Shown: piece after piece, positions 12,027 to 25,629 of the stretch
Position numbering within the stretch: the first letter of the stretch is position 1
How the letters are laid out: every line of letters begins with the position of its first letter
Translations under genes and position numbers: made by a program
Notes under the pieces: model-generated
The model's input: the letters and a program-made list of their open reading frames with translations, nothing else
What the model was told of the DNA's origin: nothing
Database searches by the model: none
Assembly (NCBI RefSeq): GCF_964340395.1
Contig: NC_135549.1
Coordinates: 18,089,842 to 18,153,841, forward strand
Direction: 5' to 3'
From: Glandiceps talaboti
Lineage: Eukaryota > Hemichordata > Enteropneusta > Spengelidae
Length of the DNA stretch: 64,000 bases

Positions 12027-15000
12027 GCATACATATACATATTCAATGTCGATCATTCCTCATTTGCAAACACTTTCAATTATCAAGTGTTGATATTTCA
12101 GCAAAGTCTATTCGTTGTTGGATGTCCTAGGCCTTTTCGTGCTTGTACCAACCATGTACAGCATGATATCAAGTATAATAAAAGTATACTGTACATGGGG
12201 TCTCTGAATGCAATCAATCTGTAAACAATGCTACTAGTAAACAACAGTGTTACCAAAGCTCAAGTTAGTCCTAAAATGACTACAGAGTAAAACATAAATG
12301 CCGTAAGATGTTTACATCTCACTTTAGAGCTATAGACAATCACAGTTGCAACACTCTCATTACACTGTAGTCAGTTTGATGCTAGCTGACAACATTATTT
12401 ACAAATTGCCAAGGACACATATTAGTCCTATAATTAAACCACTGTGATATGGATGCTATAAATGATTGTGGCAAGCTGGAAAAATGTTTTAGATGTAAAG
12501 AGTCGTCCAGTACCCATACTCACACGTTAATTTCCGCTAATGAACACAACCTCTGTTTCATAATTTTCATAATTGCGACAAAACCATTCCTATGATTCTA
12601 AAATCAAAACTCTCTCGATTGAAAATTATTATCTTGTTCTTCCTATTATAGTTAAAGCCTTATAGCACTTATGTCTACTGCAGTGTAGTTTCTTATTTAA
12701 TGTAAGAATAGAGAGTATATGTGACTGTATGTTACAAATTATTAATGACGACCATTAACAGTAACATGCACATGTTACCGACAGTTATGTATGCATTCAA
12801 AAACCTCCCTAAAAGTACACAAATTTCATATCAAGGGACAAATGAAGTTTCAAGACATCAAATAGGAATGATCACGTTACTCATTTTTTACATTTCATTT
12901 AACATTTCATGTTATGTGAGCTGCAGCTAGCTTTCTTTTTAATGACATGGTAAGACTGATACCATGAAAACAAAATATATTGTAGGGTTCACTAACCTTA
13001 CGTCACTTACGATTAACAGCAGAATACCTTATTATTCCATAAATTGAAATAATGCGGCTAAAAGAAAAGGTCAGAGCTCTTAACAACAATTCACGCATTT
13101 CAAAACGACTCTCTTCAAAAAGGTGGGAATACGGAATAGCCAAACTCATGTATGGCTATCTGTAAACAGCTGCATATCCTACATATATAATTGTATTACA
13201 CGGTTAATTGTGTTTAAAGCCAATGACTAACAAAGCTCATTCTATATACCCCACGGTTTAAGTAAATGTTAAAAGAACGTATCAACTCGACTGTACTTGT
13301 TAGTTTGCGCATACCTTAAAGGTGTTTGTGAACAGTGAAACACGTAGCCGGCACTCATATGTAAATCATAACCAACAGGACTGAACCTTTGAAAATAGTC
13401 ACGACGTACTGGACTATGCGTCTAACATGACGTCATTATTGCCCTGTACCGTTCACGCGTATTTAAGTGACTTACAAAAGGTAGCTTTTCAGTAATAGCA
13501 TGAAAATACTTTGACTAAAATTCACGTTATATGCAAACAGTTCACAAAACACGAACGGCTGTAATATTTGTTTTATATTTTCCAAAATTTTACACAAGTT
13601 CCGTAATTTCAATTCTACAGATTTGGTACGTAATACACCTAGTGTTATATTATTGCATGCAATAGGTAGTGTTATTCTGTAAACAGATCGAGAAATGTTG
13701 CGCATTTACAAATTACAGTAGATAAATCTATATGTTTGGTCATTACCTGCTGTATATATATAATATTATCCAGTTATGTGATATTCTTAATTAAGTGATT
13801 TATCGAATTTTAAGTTACATAATTCAGACATATTGACATTCTTACCCTCTGCGTATTTTAATTATAAGGGTTCATTTATTAATTTCTTGTTTAGCTCAGA
13901 TCCTTTGATTTATACTACCTATGCTATATATTTCATACGCAAGGTCAAGGTTAAGATATGTTTGTTGACAGATAACCTTACAACTGCACACTACCCAAAG
14001 TAACGACGAATTCAATTATTATCAAAGTGAATACGGAAGATCTAAAGTGTGGCACTTTACGTACGTGTTATATGGCTACTTTTTTACAAATTAGGTGAGA
14101 GTCTATTAAACATATACATCAAAGTGGCCTTATGATGTAAAGTAGGTATCCGTGATTTTGAATTTAACTAATGAAAGAACTATGACGTCTTTTCTACTTG
14201 AAAAAGAAAATAACGTGAAACAACATAGACGAATTCAATGTATTAATAAATTACAAGAGGTGAACAAAGTTGTTGGACGTTTGGTATTAATCCATTGTAC
14301 ATACTGGTCAGTCAATAAATCAATTTAATTATGTAATGACGAAAATGGAAATAAGACTAACTGTCAATTTTCAGACTATTTTGTCATATAAATCACTGGT
14401 ATTTTGAATTGACCATAATATTCCACGGATTGGCATTGAATGTGGAGAAATGTATTTGTCAATAAATAGCTATAGGGTAAACACGAATTATCTGCGCACG
14501 CAACTATTGCTTCGTCGTGTATCTACGTTTTGATGATGGCGTTTCAAAGATTGAGACAGTTGTTCTAATAGTTTGTCTGACCGTACCTTACACTTATTCC
14601 AATACTTTAAGTTTAGTAATTAAATCAGTGTTCTGCTTGACTTAACATTTCAGTTTAACTTCCCCCTTTCACTTGAAAAGATTACTTTCCCGTGCGTGCT
14701 TTGGCGATTTAATTTTTGCACTGCTCCATGCGTTTATGTATATGTATAAACTTTATTCAATGAAAAACTAGTCGGTTGGTGGAAAGGTTGTGCTTGAGTT
14801 TATTAAGTGATGTATGGATGAACAACATTTAATCATAACAAAAAATGAGAAAATGGTGCTTTTTAAGGAAAATCTTTTTGGCTGAAAGCTTATAAAATTG
14901 AAATGTTATTCTGAAAAGTAAAAAGCCGCTGGAATCCTGAATTATGCTGAAGGTCTTAAGGAACCTAATCCTAGCGGAAACGTCAGCAAATTGACAGTTT

Positions 15001-16640
15001 GACAAAGCCTGTCGAGATCTGTACAGGTTACTCGTAATGTAAACGGGGTTTTTTTTTTGAGAAACCTGTATCATGTATACCCAATCGTAGATAGCGAAGT
15101 TGTTGTGTTACTCTATTATGTGATAGTTCATACATGTACCCATATGATGGCATGAAGGGGTGTAGGAATCGCACGTATAGTGGTTTCGATGTCAGCTGCG
15201 TTGTCTCCCATCGGTACAAACACATGCAGCTAACATCGAAGAACGATTAGTTTCATTATCATGGCTTTTACAATAACTTTTTATTGTTTAATTGGTAGGC
15301 ATAACCAATTCCAATTTTCATGTGGTGATATATAAATGCCAATAACACCATACACATGATAACATGCTCGATCAAATTTTCGAATATTTCATTTTCCTCA
15401 AGGAGTCAGATAGAATTTAAGAACGGTAATTGGTTTTATCATTCAGTCGGTAATGATTACCTTACGAGTATTTTATGTCATTTGCGAAGAGAAGAGAACT
15501 GTACTAACAAGAATATGTATCACCAATTAAAGTAATTTGTTTCCAGACTGATATTTAATTATTGACTGAATCCAAATTGCAGTTTTAGAGAGTATCACAC
15601 AAATGTTTATAGTACAATTAATAGGAACTGTATCAATACCGATCAATTCCATATCTTCAATACTATGGCTGCAAGAATTGAAAATGTGTGCTACTGGATA
15701 CCCGTGACCTTATTCCTTACACTGTTTACATGAATTCCTGTCACGAAGTTCTGTAAGTATATTGTGCCCATTGTGTCATCTGCCAATCGTTTGTCTTCTG
15801 AGTTGCCATGGTTATACTTCATTCTCCAAAACAGTTGCCACATTAGACCCCTGGGTCTTATATACCTCAGACATGAAAGAGCAAATAACACCAATTCATA
15901 GGAAGTAATAAATACGAAATATTCAACACACCATTCACACATTGCATCTCTTCAGACTGACTTATGCCCTTATCAAGTTACTGATAAATCTGACATCAGT
16001 CATGGACACGTTGCTAGATGCACATAATTAGAGCCGATAAAATGTTGGTACAAAAAGTAACTTCTGTTGAATGTTAGTATATAAACCCTCAATACTTCTT
16101 GTATATGTCTACTACGAAAATGACAGGCTTAATTGCATTATACAGTCACATATAATAAAATTAGTGTCTTACATAACACTTGAACAATGTACACTGACGG
16201 TCGCTGCATTTCGTCAAAGCAATAGCACAAAACAAGTCTAGATATTGCATTATTCATAGTTTTGAAGACTTTGTTGTGAAAATATATATTATTCATACCA
16301 ACGGGACTTTTTCCCTGTTTTTCCTTTCATACCCCTCAGGGGTTTTTACAGTTCGACACTTTGGCTCTTAATCTAGATCTATTACCGATGGCATGATGCC
16401 ATTATAAGTGTGATATCTCTCTAGTGATTTGTACAGTTTTCTTACAAATGTGGAGGTACAAATAACATGGAACGGCTATGACCTTTGGTGCAGTGCAATA
16501 ACTGTGATCAAAACCATGACGCGTGACGAATTGTTTCTGTTTGTTTGAAAAAAAGAATGACCAGAGACAACGACCAAGTTAGGTGATCACCATCGTTCAT
16601 CTTTCTCTGTCGTTATTTTATACAGCGTTGTAGAAAGAAG
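12024..16640. other. Gene-free AT-rich stretch
   Basis: About 4.6 kb without a recognisable exon, RNA gene or repeat family. Small open frames (for example minus 13472-13705 and 15028-15225) have no domain or convincing splice sites. Confidence 0.45.
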
Positions 16641-16654
16641 TAACAACACAACTC

Positions 16655-16888
16655 AACCCAACCCAGCCCAACCCAACCCAACCCAACCCAACACAACACA
16701 ACACAACACAACACAACACAACACAACACAACATTAACACAACATTAACACAACACAACACAACACAACACAACACAACACAACACAACACAACACAACA
16801 CGACACAACACGACACAAAACAACATTAACACAATACAGCACAGAACAACACAACACAACACAACACAACACAACACAACACAACACA
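16655..16888. repeat. (CAACA)n pentanucleotide array
   Basis: Starts as CCAACC-type units and becomes pure CAACA, with a few ATTAACA variants. The complementary pentamer (TGTTG) forms another array at about 48471-48560. Confidence 0.95.
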
Positions 16889-18000
16889 CTAATTATTAAT
16901 TCAACTCACAACTTTTTCAAAACAGTGACTAGCTTTCGCCTTATTAACACAGGGTCGTCAGGTCAGAAATGTGTTGTCTTTCATAGAATTTAACTCTAAC
17001 ACAGAACTGAAAACCTTATTGATTTGAATGAGTATTCTAAATGTTTTTTCTTGTAGTGTTATATTTCATGTCATGACAGCTTTATCGACTGGTAAGTGGC
17101 AGTTTTATTTTATGACATTTCCGTGATATTTATGTCCCCTCCTTCTTTATACATTCCATGCAATCCGTATTGTCACTTTAAATACGCTCAGTGCACAAGG
17201 TTCATGATATTTGCAATGAGGGGATAAGAAATGATATGATATTTAATATAATTTAGTGTAAAAACAGTTAAAATATGAACCTTGTACATGTACATATAAT
17301 TGTCGCCACAATATTGTCGCTTAGCCTATTAAACTGTACCCATGGCAACCACTTAGGTCATTTTCAGAATTGAATATAATATAATTGATATTCACTTCCA
17401 AATGGCATGCAGGAAACTTGGCTATTGAGTTAGTCCATTAATTATCAAACTAAGTATTTCGAATTCATATCATGTTCGGTTTGTTACTAGTGATATGCCA
17501 CTTCATGTATACACATCTATTGCAACATCTGCGTTGTTTTTTATCCTCACCTTTGTTAAACATTTGATGTTAGGAATTTGTTACCCTTGTTGAACTCTGC
17601 TGACATTGAAGTGGTATAGATAACAACATCCCTAAATAAAGACCTAATCACTACTCCTATAAATCTTGAAGTGAGGGGGGGGGGAACCTCTATTGTTTCC
17701 TTTGTGGTTACATATACATCTACCAATTATATACTTTTAAACATATTATATCTTGGTTTCATGAGGTGTATTGCCATAGCAACAGGCATTTTACATCGTG
17801 ATAAATTGCGCATTGTAAATTATAAAGTAAAGTATTATCAGATAAAATGCAATAATGTGAGAATTTCTTGGAGTATATTTAAGTTATACTTCAATCGACT
17901 TGTTCGTAAACCTGCGTCATATTATTTTTCACAAGTCGTATGTTTCGTAATATCAATTTCTCTGCAAAACACAGCTAATGAAACACAGAATATTTTAAGA
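16889..18000. other. Gene-free stretch
   Basis: No supported exon. A plus-strand frame of 149 codons overlaps 17671-18120 but begins at a G-run and shows no domain. Confidence 0.4.
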
Positions 18001-18025
18001 GACATGTATCTCGAATTAACAAAAA

Positions 18026-18223
18026 ATGCAATGCTTAGCCAAAAGTTTACTAGTTTTTTTTACTATCATGGCTTGTGCAGTCATTGTTCTTTTACAAATG
18101 CAAAGATTACGTTTAGTTGAAAATGAACTACTGAAGAATCAAAATGACTATGGATTTTATAAACAAACAGTTCTGAATATTGCAATCAACAAACGTGAAG
18201 GGTTGCTGACGGGAAGGCTATAA
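18026..18223 (+). CDS. Possible first coding exon of a single-pass membrane protein
   Basis: The frame encodes 65 residues: a short N-terminus (MQCLAKS), a hydrophobic helix (about residues 8-25), then a charged, leucine-spaced segment (QRLRLVENELLKNQN, about 26-40) that looks like the start of a coiled coil, ending near 'NKREG'. This arrangement is typical of first exons of type II membrane proteins such as collagen-stalk or scavenger-type receptors. No downstream partner exon was found, and the candidate donor near 18200 (GAAGG/GTTGCT) is weak. The hydropathy pattern is seen directly; the gene is inference. It could be a chance frame or a relic. Confidence 0.28.
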   Translation: MQCLAKSLLVFFTIMACAVIVLLQMQRLRLVENELLKNQNDYGFYKQTVLNIAINKREGLLTGRL

Positions 18224-18225
18224 AA

Positions 18226-18249
18226 CACAGACAGACGGACGGACGGACG

Positions 18250-18285
<36 letters not shown>

Positions 18286-18344
18286 GGCAGGCAGGCACAT
18301 ACATACATACCTACATACATACATACATACATACATACATACAT

Positions 18345-18394
<50 letters not shown>
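18226..18394. repeat. Compound microsatellite GACG-CAGA-CAGG-CATA-CA
   Basis: Successive blocks of GACG, CAGA, CAGG, CATA and CA units, each differing from the last by one substitution, as expected from stepwise mutation and expansion of one ancestral tetranucleotide. Confidence 0.95.
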
Positions 18395-18396
<2 letters not shown>

Positions 18397-21300
18397 ATAG
18401 AGAAGTATATACAGAAACGACCAGGGAAATAAGAGACAATCGAGTAAGTATTAACGAAAGGAAATTAAGACCTCAGGCAAATAGACAGAGGCTATTTCTC
18501 AACAACACTTGGGATCGTGAATTGACACAGCTTAAATATTAATGGGCTCAGGTCGGAAATCGATCCCTTAGCAGATCATGGACTGGACTGGCTTTGCTAT
18601 TTTCCGTTCTCCATTTAACACTAGGTCAACTATCTAATTAAGTTTCTTTCCAATCTGGGGGACTCCTGGCGTAATGACTCGAAAAGTCGGGGACGATTAC
18701 TCACACGGAGCCCGCAGGTGCTATGTTTATCGGCCCTGGGCGACTCTGGGATAGCTTGTGGATTGACTGGGAAGGCCTTGGCAGTTCTACAGCAACGTGA
18801 TATACAGCGTGCAACAAAGCCCTGTCACGTAGTCCCAAACCCGAGTGGGTCCCTGTAGCATTTGTGTGTGTTTGTGTGTGTATGTCTGCATAACAGAAAA
18901 TCGCTGGGAGCAATTCCCAACACAAAGTTTCTTTCCAACCTATGTACTCTTGTTAAGTGTCCTAAACAGGAAACTCTCCACATGAATAGTTCAGTTGATT
19001 TATCATACATATGTACTGATAGAAATATCCCTTGGTGCCTGTGTTCCAATTTTGTACAATTTCATGTGATTTTTGTTCCAAAATGTTGAATTTTTGATGG
19101 GGTTGGGGGTCACATTTTAACTGGCATTTTCAAGTTAGTATACACACAATGATTTTTGTTGCCAATTTATGAAGGGGCATTGGTACATTATACATAGGTG
19201 CAAAGATAAACAAGCTCATTTTAATTTTTGACAAAATTCAACAAAATTTCATAAGATATTTCTGTCGAAAATGTCTAAATTTAGATGGGGTGTGGGGTGA
19301 CAATTTCAGTTCTAGAATTTAAACGGACGTGGTGACCCCCATATGTTTTTGCCATTGATAAGTAGCTGGAATAATACAATGTACATATACAGCATATAAA
19401 AAAAATCTATCACGGACTTTTATCCTTTTTTGCTATTTTCTTATGTTTTTCTTTAAAAATAGTAATATTTTATGAAATAATGAATATAAATTCAGAAAAA
19501 TATGTCTGGACCTACTATACATTGCACCTAAATACATTAGTGCGTTTGGTGTTCTGGGGATAATCTTTAACTGTCAAAAACCATGTTGTAGTTAATTGTT
19601 GTAAATCTACTTATTTTGACCCAAAAATATATATGTACATACAAGAAACGGTCATTATCCTGAAAACAAAGGTGGTGACATAGTATTTTCTCTGCATTTT
19701 TTACATATTCAGATATTTGATATCAATGTTTAAGTATGCAAAGTATAAGAAAAATATATCTGCTTTTTTGAATTTGACACCTCCCCCCCCCCCCCCCCAA
19801 CTACCACTTGCAACTGAACTGAACTCAAACCTGATATTAATAAAACTAATACACGATCAGGTGATGGAATTTATGATATGTACCTAAATATGTTCAGGAA
19901 ATTCCTACTATGCAATCAACTGTTCTAACAATGGCTGAAGACAACTGTAATGGTATTGAAGACATGCATCGACATTAACGTTTTACTGAAATGGGGTAAT
20001 GTCACTTAATTAAAATGCTTATAAACTCAACTTGTACCACTTTAGCCCCCTACATGGTTGATAGCAACGTTCCATTATACTAATGATGGTGCTATCATAT
20101 GAAAACCCAACTTAACAAATTGAATCTTTTCTTTGTTGAGTCGCTGTGTCACTCACTTTCCTAACATAAGGTGAATTATTAAGAAATGTTAATTGGCCGT
20201 ACCATTGATAAACAAAATGAGATCCGCTACGAAAGAAAACGAGCTCCGGTTAAATGAATCGAAAAGTCTGCTAAAGTTCGTCAGTGAATGTCTTAACACT
20301 TCATTGTATATGTATACGTATATACTGCGGTTTTTATTAAAATGCGCCTTTTGTTATCTCTGTCAGTAAAAAATTTAATAAGAAGTTGCGAAGGATCCAT
20401 CGATAGTATGTCTTATTTATTTTGTTTGAGCAAACGTACCATTCTTAAAGATATGCTAATCTATAAAAGGGAAAAGGGACATTCTAAAATATGTGTACCT
20501 ACTTGCCAATTGGTTACAATTAGGTGTATATCATACAGCAGATATTTGATATTCTTCAAAACCAGGTTCTGTTTTCTGTTACGGCAACTTTTGGCAATTG
20601 TGCACGTGTGAATTAGCCCAAATTAATATTGGTGGTAATTGTCCATATTTGATCAAGTTAAACCCTATAAACTAATGAAAGAGAACAAAACGCGTACGAC
20701 AATGCAGTGTGCGATCATTTAAGCATCTTCAACTTGACTTTATTGATATTTTCAATACTCCCTTTAAAACTTCTATTTCTTATCTTTACTGTTGCTTTAT
20801 CCCTCGTAGAAAATACAAAAATGTTAAAAATGTCATTATACAATGAATAATTTACATTGTCATAAACTCAAACCCTGTCATTCGTGAAACATATTTCTAT
20901 AACTGACCGAGTTGTGAAAGATATTGACAACTCAGAGAAGCGTTCGAATTGTAGAAAATAGTTTTTGCATCTCATACATCCTATTGAGTTGGACAATTAT
21001 TGTAACCCGAACGTGTACAAAACTTAACATCAATTTTTTTTGCAACATTTACTGGCAACTAAAAGAAATTCAACAATTTGCTACGAACAATAAACGGCTA
21101 AATGACTGTGTTCTTTTTCGGAAATTGGAAAATCCTTGTCGTACTATAATCTAGTTCTTGAAGGTTTCAAACCCTGCTGAGCACGGAGTAAATAATTTTA
21201 ACTTTCCACAAAATTATACTTGATGGCTTGATGAGACAATTGAAGCTACTTTAGATGGGGAATTAGTCTCTATTAAAGGTAGGAATACTAATGATGTAAT

Positions 21301-23860
21301 CCTAGTACAGTGCAAAGATTTAGACATGCGAACACATGTGGAGAATAGCAACCTGAAATCATCAAAGTAAAAAAATGATGACATTTTGATCGCACTCTAT
21401 CATTGACTTGCATCTTTTCTTTTATCTTAATGATGTATTTTATATATTAAAACTAAAATATTTGCATGCATGTTACATGATGACGATGATATTAAACTAT
21501 GGCGTATGATAAAAATAAAGAATAAGGCAAAGAACGAGATGCTGACGGTGATAATGATGATGGTGATGATGAGGACGATGTTTTTGTTATTGTTTTACTA
21601 CCTCCTTTTATACCTCACCGACAGATAGCGTGTATATTAAGTTATAAAACTGCCAACTGTGCACTCTACGTTCTCACATCAGCACTATCTTTTAGTAGCT
21701 ATTTTATTAGGGGCATTTGATAGTGTTATTTATGGTCCAATTTCTGAGCGTTTTCGTTTTGAAAAAAGGTAAAATGGGATTATTACAAAGTATCGCAGCA
21801 AATAAAGTGATATCGTAAAAGTAAGACTTTTCGTCTTCGCCTGAGTTGTTTTACTGTTGTACTTAAGTCAGAAACATACGGAAAGTTCTTTATTTCATTC
21901 TTGGAAGGCAATGCATTTTATTGATATGTTTGGATGTGCTTTCAGGAGATTAAATTGTAATAATGAAAGGATATACCAAAAGTATACTGACCTGTCTCTT
22001 TTGCTAAGATCTGTGTTATTATCCTTAATAAATGTACAATTAGATAATATGAGTGATCCTTGTACCTGTCAACTCTACATCTGCATTCGTTTACAGCCAG
22101 TCTACAATCCCAATAGAAAAGCTTTCATTATAACTGTAATTTTCCTAGCATATGTTTATCTAGGTTAGACAGGCCCTCCGTCTATACAACATAATTTGAA
22201 AACCCAATAAGGTGAGATTGATCATTTTAATTTCTCGTAGAAAATTAATTTGAAATGGCTACTCTCTCATTGGGACAATAGACTGAACAAATGTAAAATG
22301 ACGCGCTAAATTTCAATAAACGGATGAACTTACTCTCCATTTAAAAAAAACACTTGTAAAGTAAAGGGTCCAGCTATTTATTTGTACAAATGAACTCTTT
22401 AGTTTTACAACTGTTTACAAAAAGAAATTAAAATCAAACAGATAACATATAACTGTGATTATAAAAAAAGACAGTGCAAAAAGGTTCTGTTTCTTATTTG
22501 TAGCCATAAAATATGATTGGAACATTTGATAGCAGTCGTTTCAGTAGCATACTACGCCTAGGAAATATACGTTAATAATTTACCTTCATTAAAATTAGTT
22601 TTATTGGATGAAAGCTGCCATGTAATGTAGCATCATTGACTTACACACAGGTCGACCCTTTTTCGGGAATCCGATGCGTCTGTTTCAAATCGAGGTAAAA
22701 ATACCACACAGATTACAATACACCTTCAGTTGGTGTAATACTGTCCCCTCCCCTTATTATAATAGTATAATTCATATCTAGGAAACTTACATGAATGATT
22801 ACGCCATTGTAAAGTCATTAAAAAAATAAAATTTTAAAACACAAATTGGTATACATGGACAACAAAATGTCATTATATAGATATATCTAGATGTTCCACT
22901 TAAGAAGAAAGAGTTTGTTAATACTTTTTATTTTTTTTAAATGCCATGCCTATCAGACATCGGCTTTTACAGTAATAAAAGGTAGCTCGTATCTTTCACA
23001 ACACAATAGCGTATAACACAAACTGTAAATTCCCATTTCCCTCTCCTTCCTGCGCCTTTCAGTGATTTGGGAGTGACATCTCATTACAAACTGTCGTGTC
23101 GACAATTTAGATTGCTAATTTCCCCCAACCTCAAAATAGCTTTTGTATAAACTGTACATGTAACCGCTACATGTAAACAGTGCGTTTTTCTTAATCTTGA
23201 TATCATCCAAACGGCCGTTTGCAGACGTGTAAGAGTTTAAAGAAGAGTGAAGTTGAGCATCGTCTGTGACAGTTTTGCCCACGTCATGGCGAAGTATTGT
23301 CACTGTCAAATTAGTGTATGGTGACGGATGGTTGACATTAAATTCTGAAAAAAATGTCAATTCTGTTATTACATCAAAAGAGTACAAGCATTAATTACGT
23401 CGATCATTTCCCTTCACGCAATCAATGAAGGCAATTGTTATCCAGTCCAATTTAGCTAAATCTGTAATTTAATTTACACTGCCATAAAGACTTTCACGAT
23501 TAGAATTAATCTACCTTCATAAAAGAAGTTAAAGGAGATCTATAAACTATTTAACTACACCGTCATTCAAGACATTTCTGAATTAAATTTGTTGGGTTGA
23601 TAACCGTAAACTTTAAAGGTCTTTCATCAGAAATTGTTTTATTTTAACATTGTTCAGAAACTGGATTAATATTTTGAAAAATTGACAGGCCAGGTAGACT
23701 TTTCTTTTTTGCTCGATTACTTATATTAGAATGTATTCGATTAAGTTTACAAATTAATGGATATGAATATGTGTTACCTGTATATCCATTTTTGCATTCC
23801 CATACACGCATAACTTACTTTAATGAGACGCATGCACAGAGATATACTGATTACTAGCGA
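18395..23860. other. Gene-free AT-rich stretch
   Basis: No supported gene. A 16-17-base C run lies near 19782-19798. The area 19090-19400 has two diverged blocks beginning 'gatgggg...ggggt' that may be an old repeat. A minus-strand frame at 23115-23387 has mixed composition but no recognised domain. Confidence 0.4.
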
Positions 23861-23952
23861 TAAGGTGTTCCGACTCTGAGCTTCACGCTATTGCGTTTTT
23901 GGTCTTTGCGTGTTGATCGCAATAGCGTGAAGTTCAGAGTCGCAACGCCTTA
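23861..23952. other. Long hairpin: 35-bp stem, 22-nt loop
   Basis: The arms 23861-23895 and 23918-23952 are reverse complements with 3 mismatches in 35 positions; the inner 25 bp differ at a single position. The loop is 23896-23917. The size is compatible with a microRNA-like precursor or a short foldback transposon remnant. No family is recognised. Confidence 0.85.
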
Positions 23953-23956
23953 CTGC

Positions 23957-24045
23957 CTCGCTCTCTGTCTCTGTCTCTGTGTGTGTCTCTATCTCTGTCT
24001 CTCTGTCTCTCTGTCTCTCTATCTCTGTATCTCTCTCTCTCTACC
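23957..24045. repeat. (CTCTGT)n/(CT)n microsatellite
   Basis: Imperfect pyrimidine-rich repeat directly beside the hairpin. Confidence 0.9.
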
Positions 24046-24059
24046 TTTGAATATATAAT

Positions 24060-24777
24060 TCATAAATGTTTTCAATATCCATTATTTTCGACTGCAAATA
24101 AACAACTTTCAAGTATTAATTCGACAGGTAGTTAATGAACATTTAAAATAAGTCAGATAAGACTTAAATTACCATATGTCATCTTTTAACTTTTGCTAAA
24201 TCTATTTTTATCTATAGACATATTGGTGAATATTCGCTTCGGTGTGAAAGACTTCTGCCTAAACCATCTGTTGAACAATGAAATAATGACGAGACCCGCA
24301 GTTTATTACAATTATTTACAATTATTTATTCACCTTGAGCATTACTGCTCATCAGTAACGTACAAAAACCAAGTAAAATATACATGACTGTACACAGGAA
24401 AATATATTTATAACAAAAACCAAATGTGAAAAATACAAATTTATTGTACTATTTTGTATTTAGAAATTCACCACAGCTTTTGAGAGAGTTCAACGGAAAA
24501 GCGCTGGGTAATTTAATTATATTCCAGGTTGCCACATTATCTTTCTTCAAATTTTAATTCTGTAGGCAGTGTTTATATGTCAATTTCAAAAAATAAATTT
24601 GAATAAGTGAGATGACATAGCATTTCGAAGTTGTAAACATCATGAAATTGGCACATCTGAATGAGAAATAAATGTTGTCATTGTTTAGTTTATAAAAAAG
24701 TGCCCTCGGTATGTGCACATATCAAAGAACAGAAACCGTGTCTAGTAAAGAATACAGATTGAAACAATCCTTTCCCG
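24060..24777 (-). repeat. Dispersed repeat 'Box1', inverted copy
   Basis: Reverse complement of sequence at 30278-30810 and of 38415-38935. Shared landmarks include the block around 'tttcacatttggttttt', 'cttttgagagagttcaacgg' and 'gccctcggtatgtgcacata'. This copy is the most complete: it covers parts missing from each of the other two. No coding capacity was seen. The family may be a transposon or an ancient part of the lectin-locus 5' flank. Confidence 0.85.
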
Positions 24778-24808
<31 letters not shown>

Positions 24809-24952
24809 GTCTCTCTCTCTCTCTCTCTCAGTATGGAGAAGACATTTACTGTGATCTACTAGATTAATTAATATTGAACTCGTGACAACCAATTATACAG
24901 AGACATGTTTAATTTTTTAAATTTTAATTGCAAGTCATTTTTAAAAGATTGT

Positions 24953-25004
<52 letters not shown>
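24777..25004. repeat. (CT)n and (CAGA)n microsatellites
   Basis: A CT tract at 24777-24829 and a CAGA tract at about 24955-25004, with roughly 125 bp of unique AT-rich sequence between them. Confidence 0.9.
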
Positions 25005-25629
25005 ACTTAATCTTCCCTAACGGAGTGACATCAGCTTATTACATAGATTTACTGAGTATTCTAGATCCATAGAGATGTATTTTATAAGATTACATTGAAA
25101 AACAAAAGAATAAATTACTCGAATTCATTGATCAGTCGGTAAGATATTATTGTAAAGAGTTTGCCCAACAAGATAAGGCGATGAATAATAAACGCATTAT
25201 TAGTTGGGTTTTTTCTGAATTAGAAGAATGTCATGAAAGCGGAATATTACTATATTTGGCTTGTTTTCATGGCTAATGTGTAAACTTAGTATTTTATACA
25301 ATATTGATGACTTTGAAAATATGTTCAGTATCAAGGACATGGTGCGTATAATAATTTGAGATAAGACACGTAGCAGTTGTGTATCCTGAACAACATTTAT
25401 CAAAACGCTGTTGGTAAGCAAAAGCCGCTCACATTCTAAACCAATTTGTGTTCCCCAGACCTTTCATTGACGCAATGCTTTAAAGACGTGCCATGTTATT
25501 TAAACACAATAAATCATCGTCACACCCACTAATGAAATTCCATTCAATGGAAAATCTGATTCAAAACTATTTCGACATTACAAGTTCTAATCATGATCAA
25601 TGTAAACATTGCACAACCCCCTGACCAAA
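25005..25629. other. Gene-free stretch
   Basis: Nothing recognised beyond AT-rich sequence. Confidence 0.4.

Noticed and set aside
11719-12224. Several 80-150-codon frames rich in Tyr/Val/Cys or His/Thr
   Set aside because: Pure translations of TATG/TG repeats; the same applies to frames at 18157-18392, 31146-31399, 39813-40194, 52115-52705, 55678-56159, 56627-56887 and 58063-58420.
17671-18120. 149-codon plus-strand frame
   Set aside because: Begins beside a G-run, has AT-driven composition and no domain; only the overlapping frame at 18026-18223 has a suggestive pattern.
23115-23387. 90-codon minus-strand frame with mixed composition
   Set aside because: No domain, no neighbouring exon and no acceptor/donor pair that would join it to anything.
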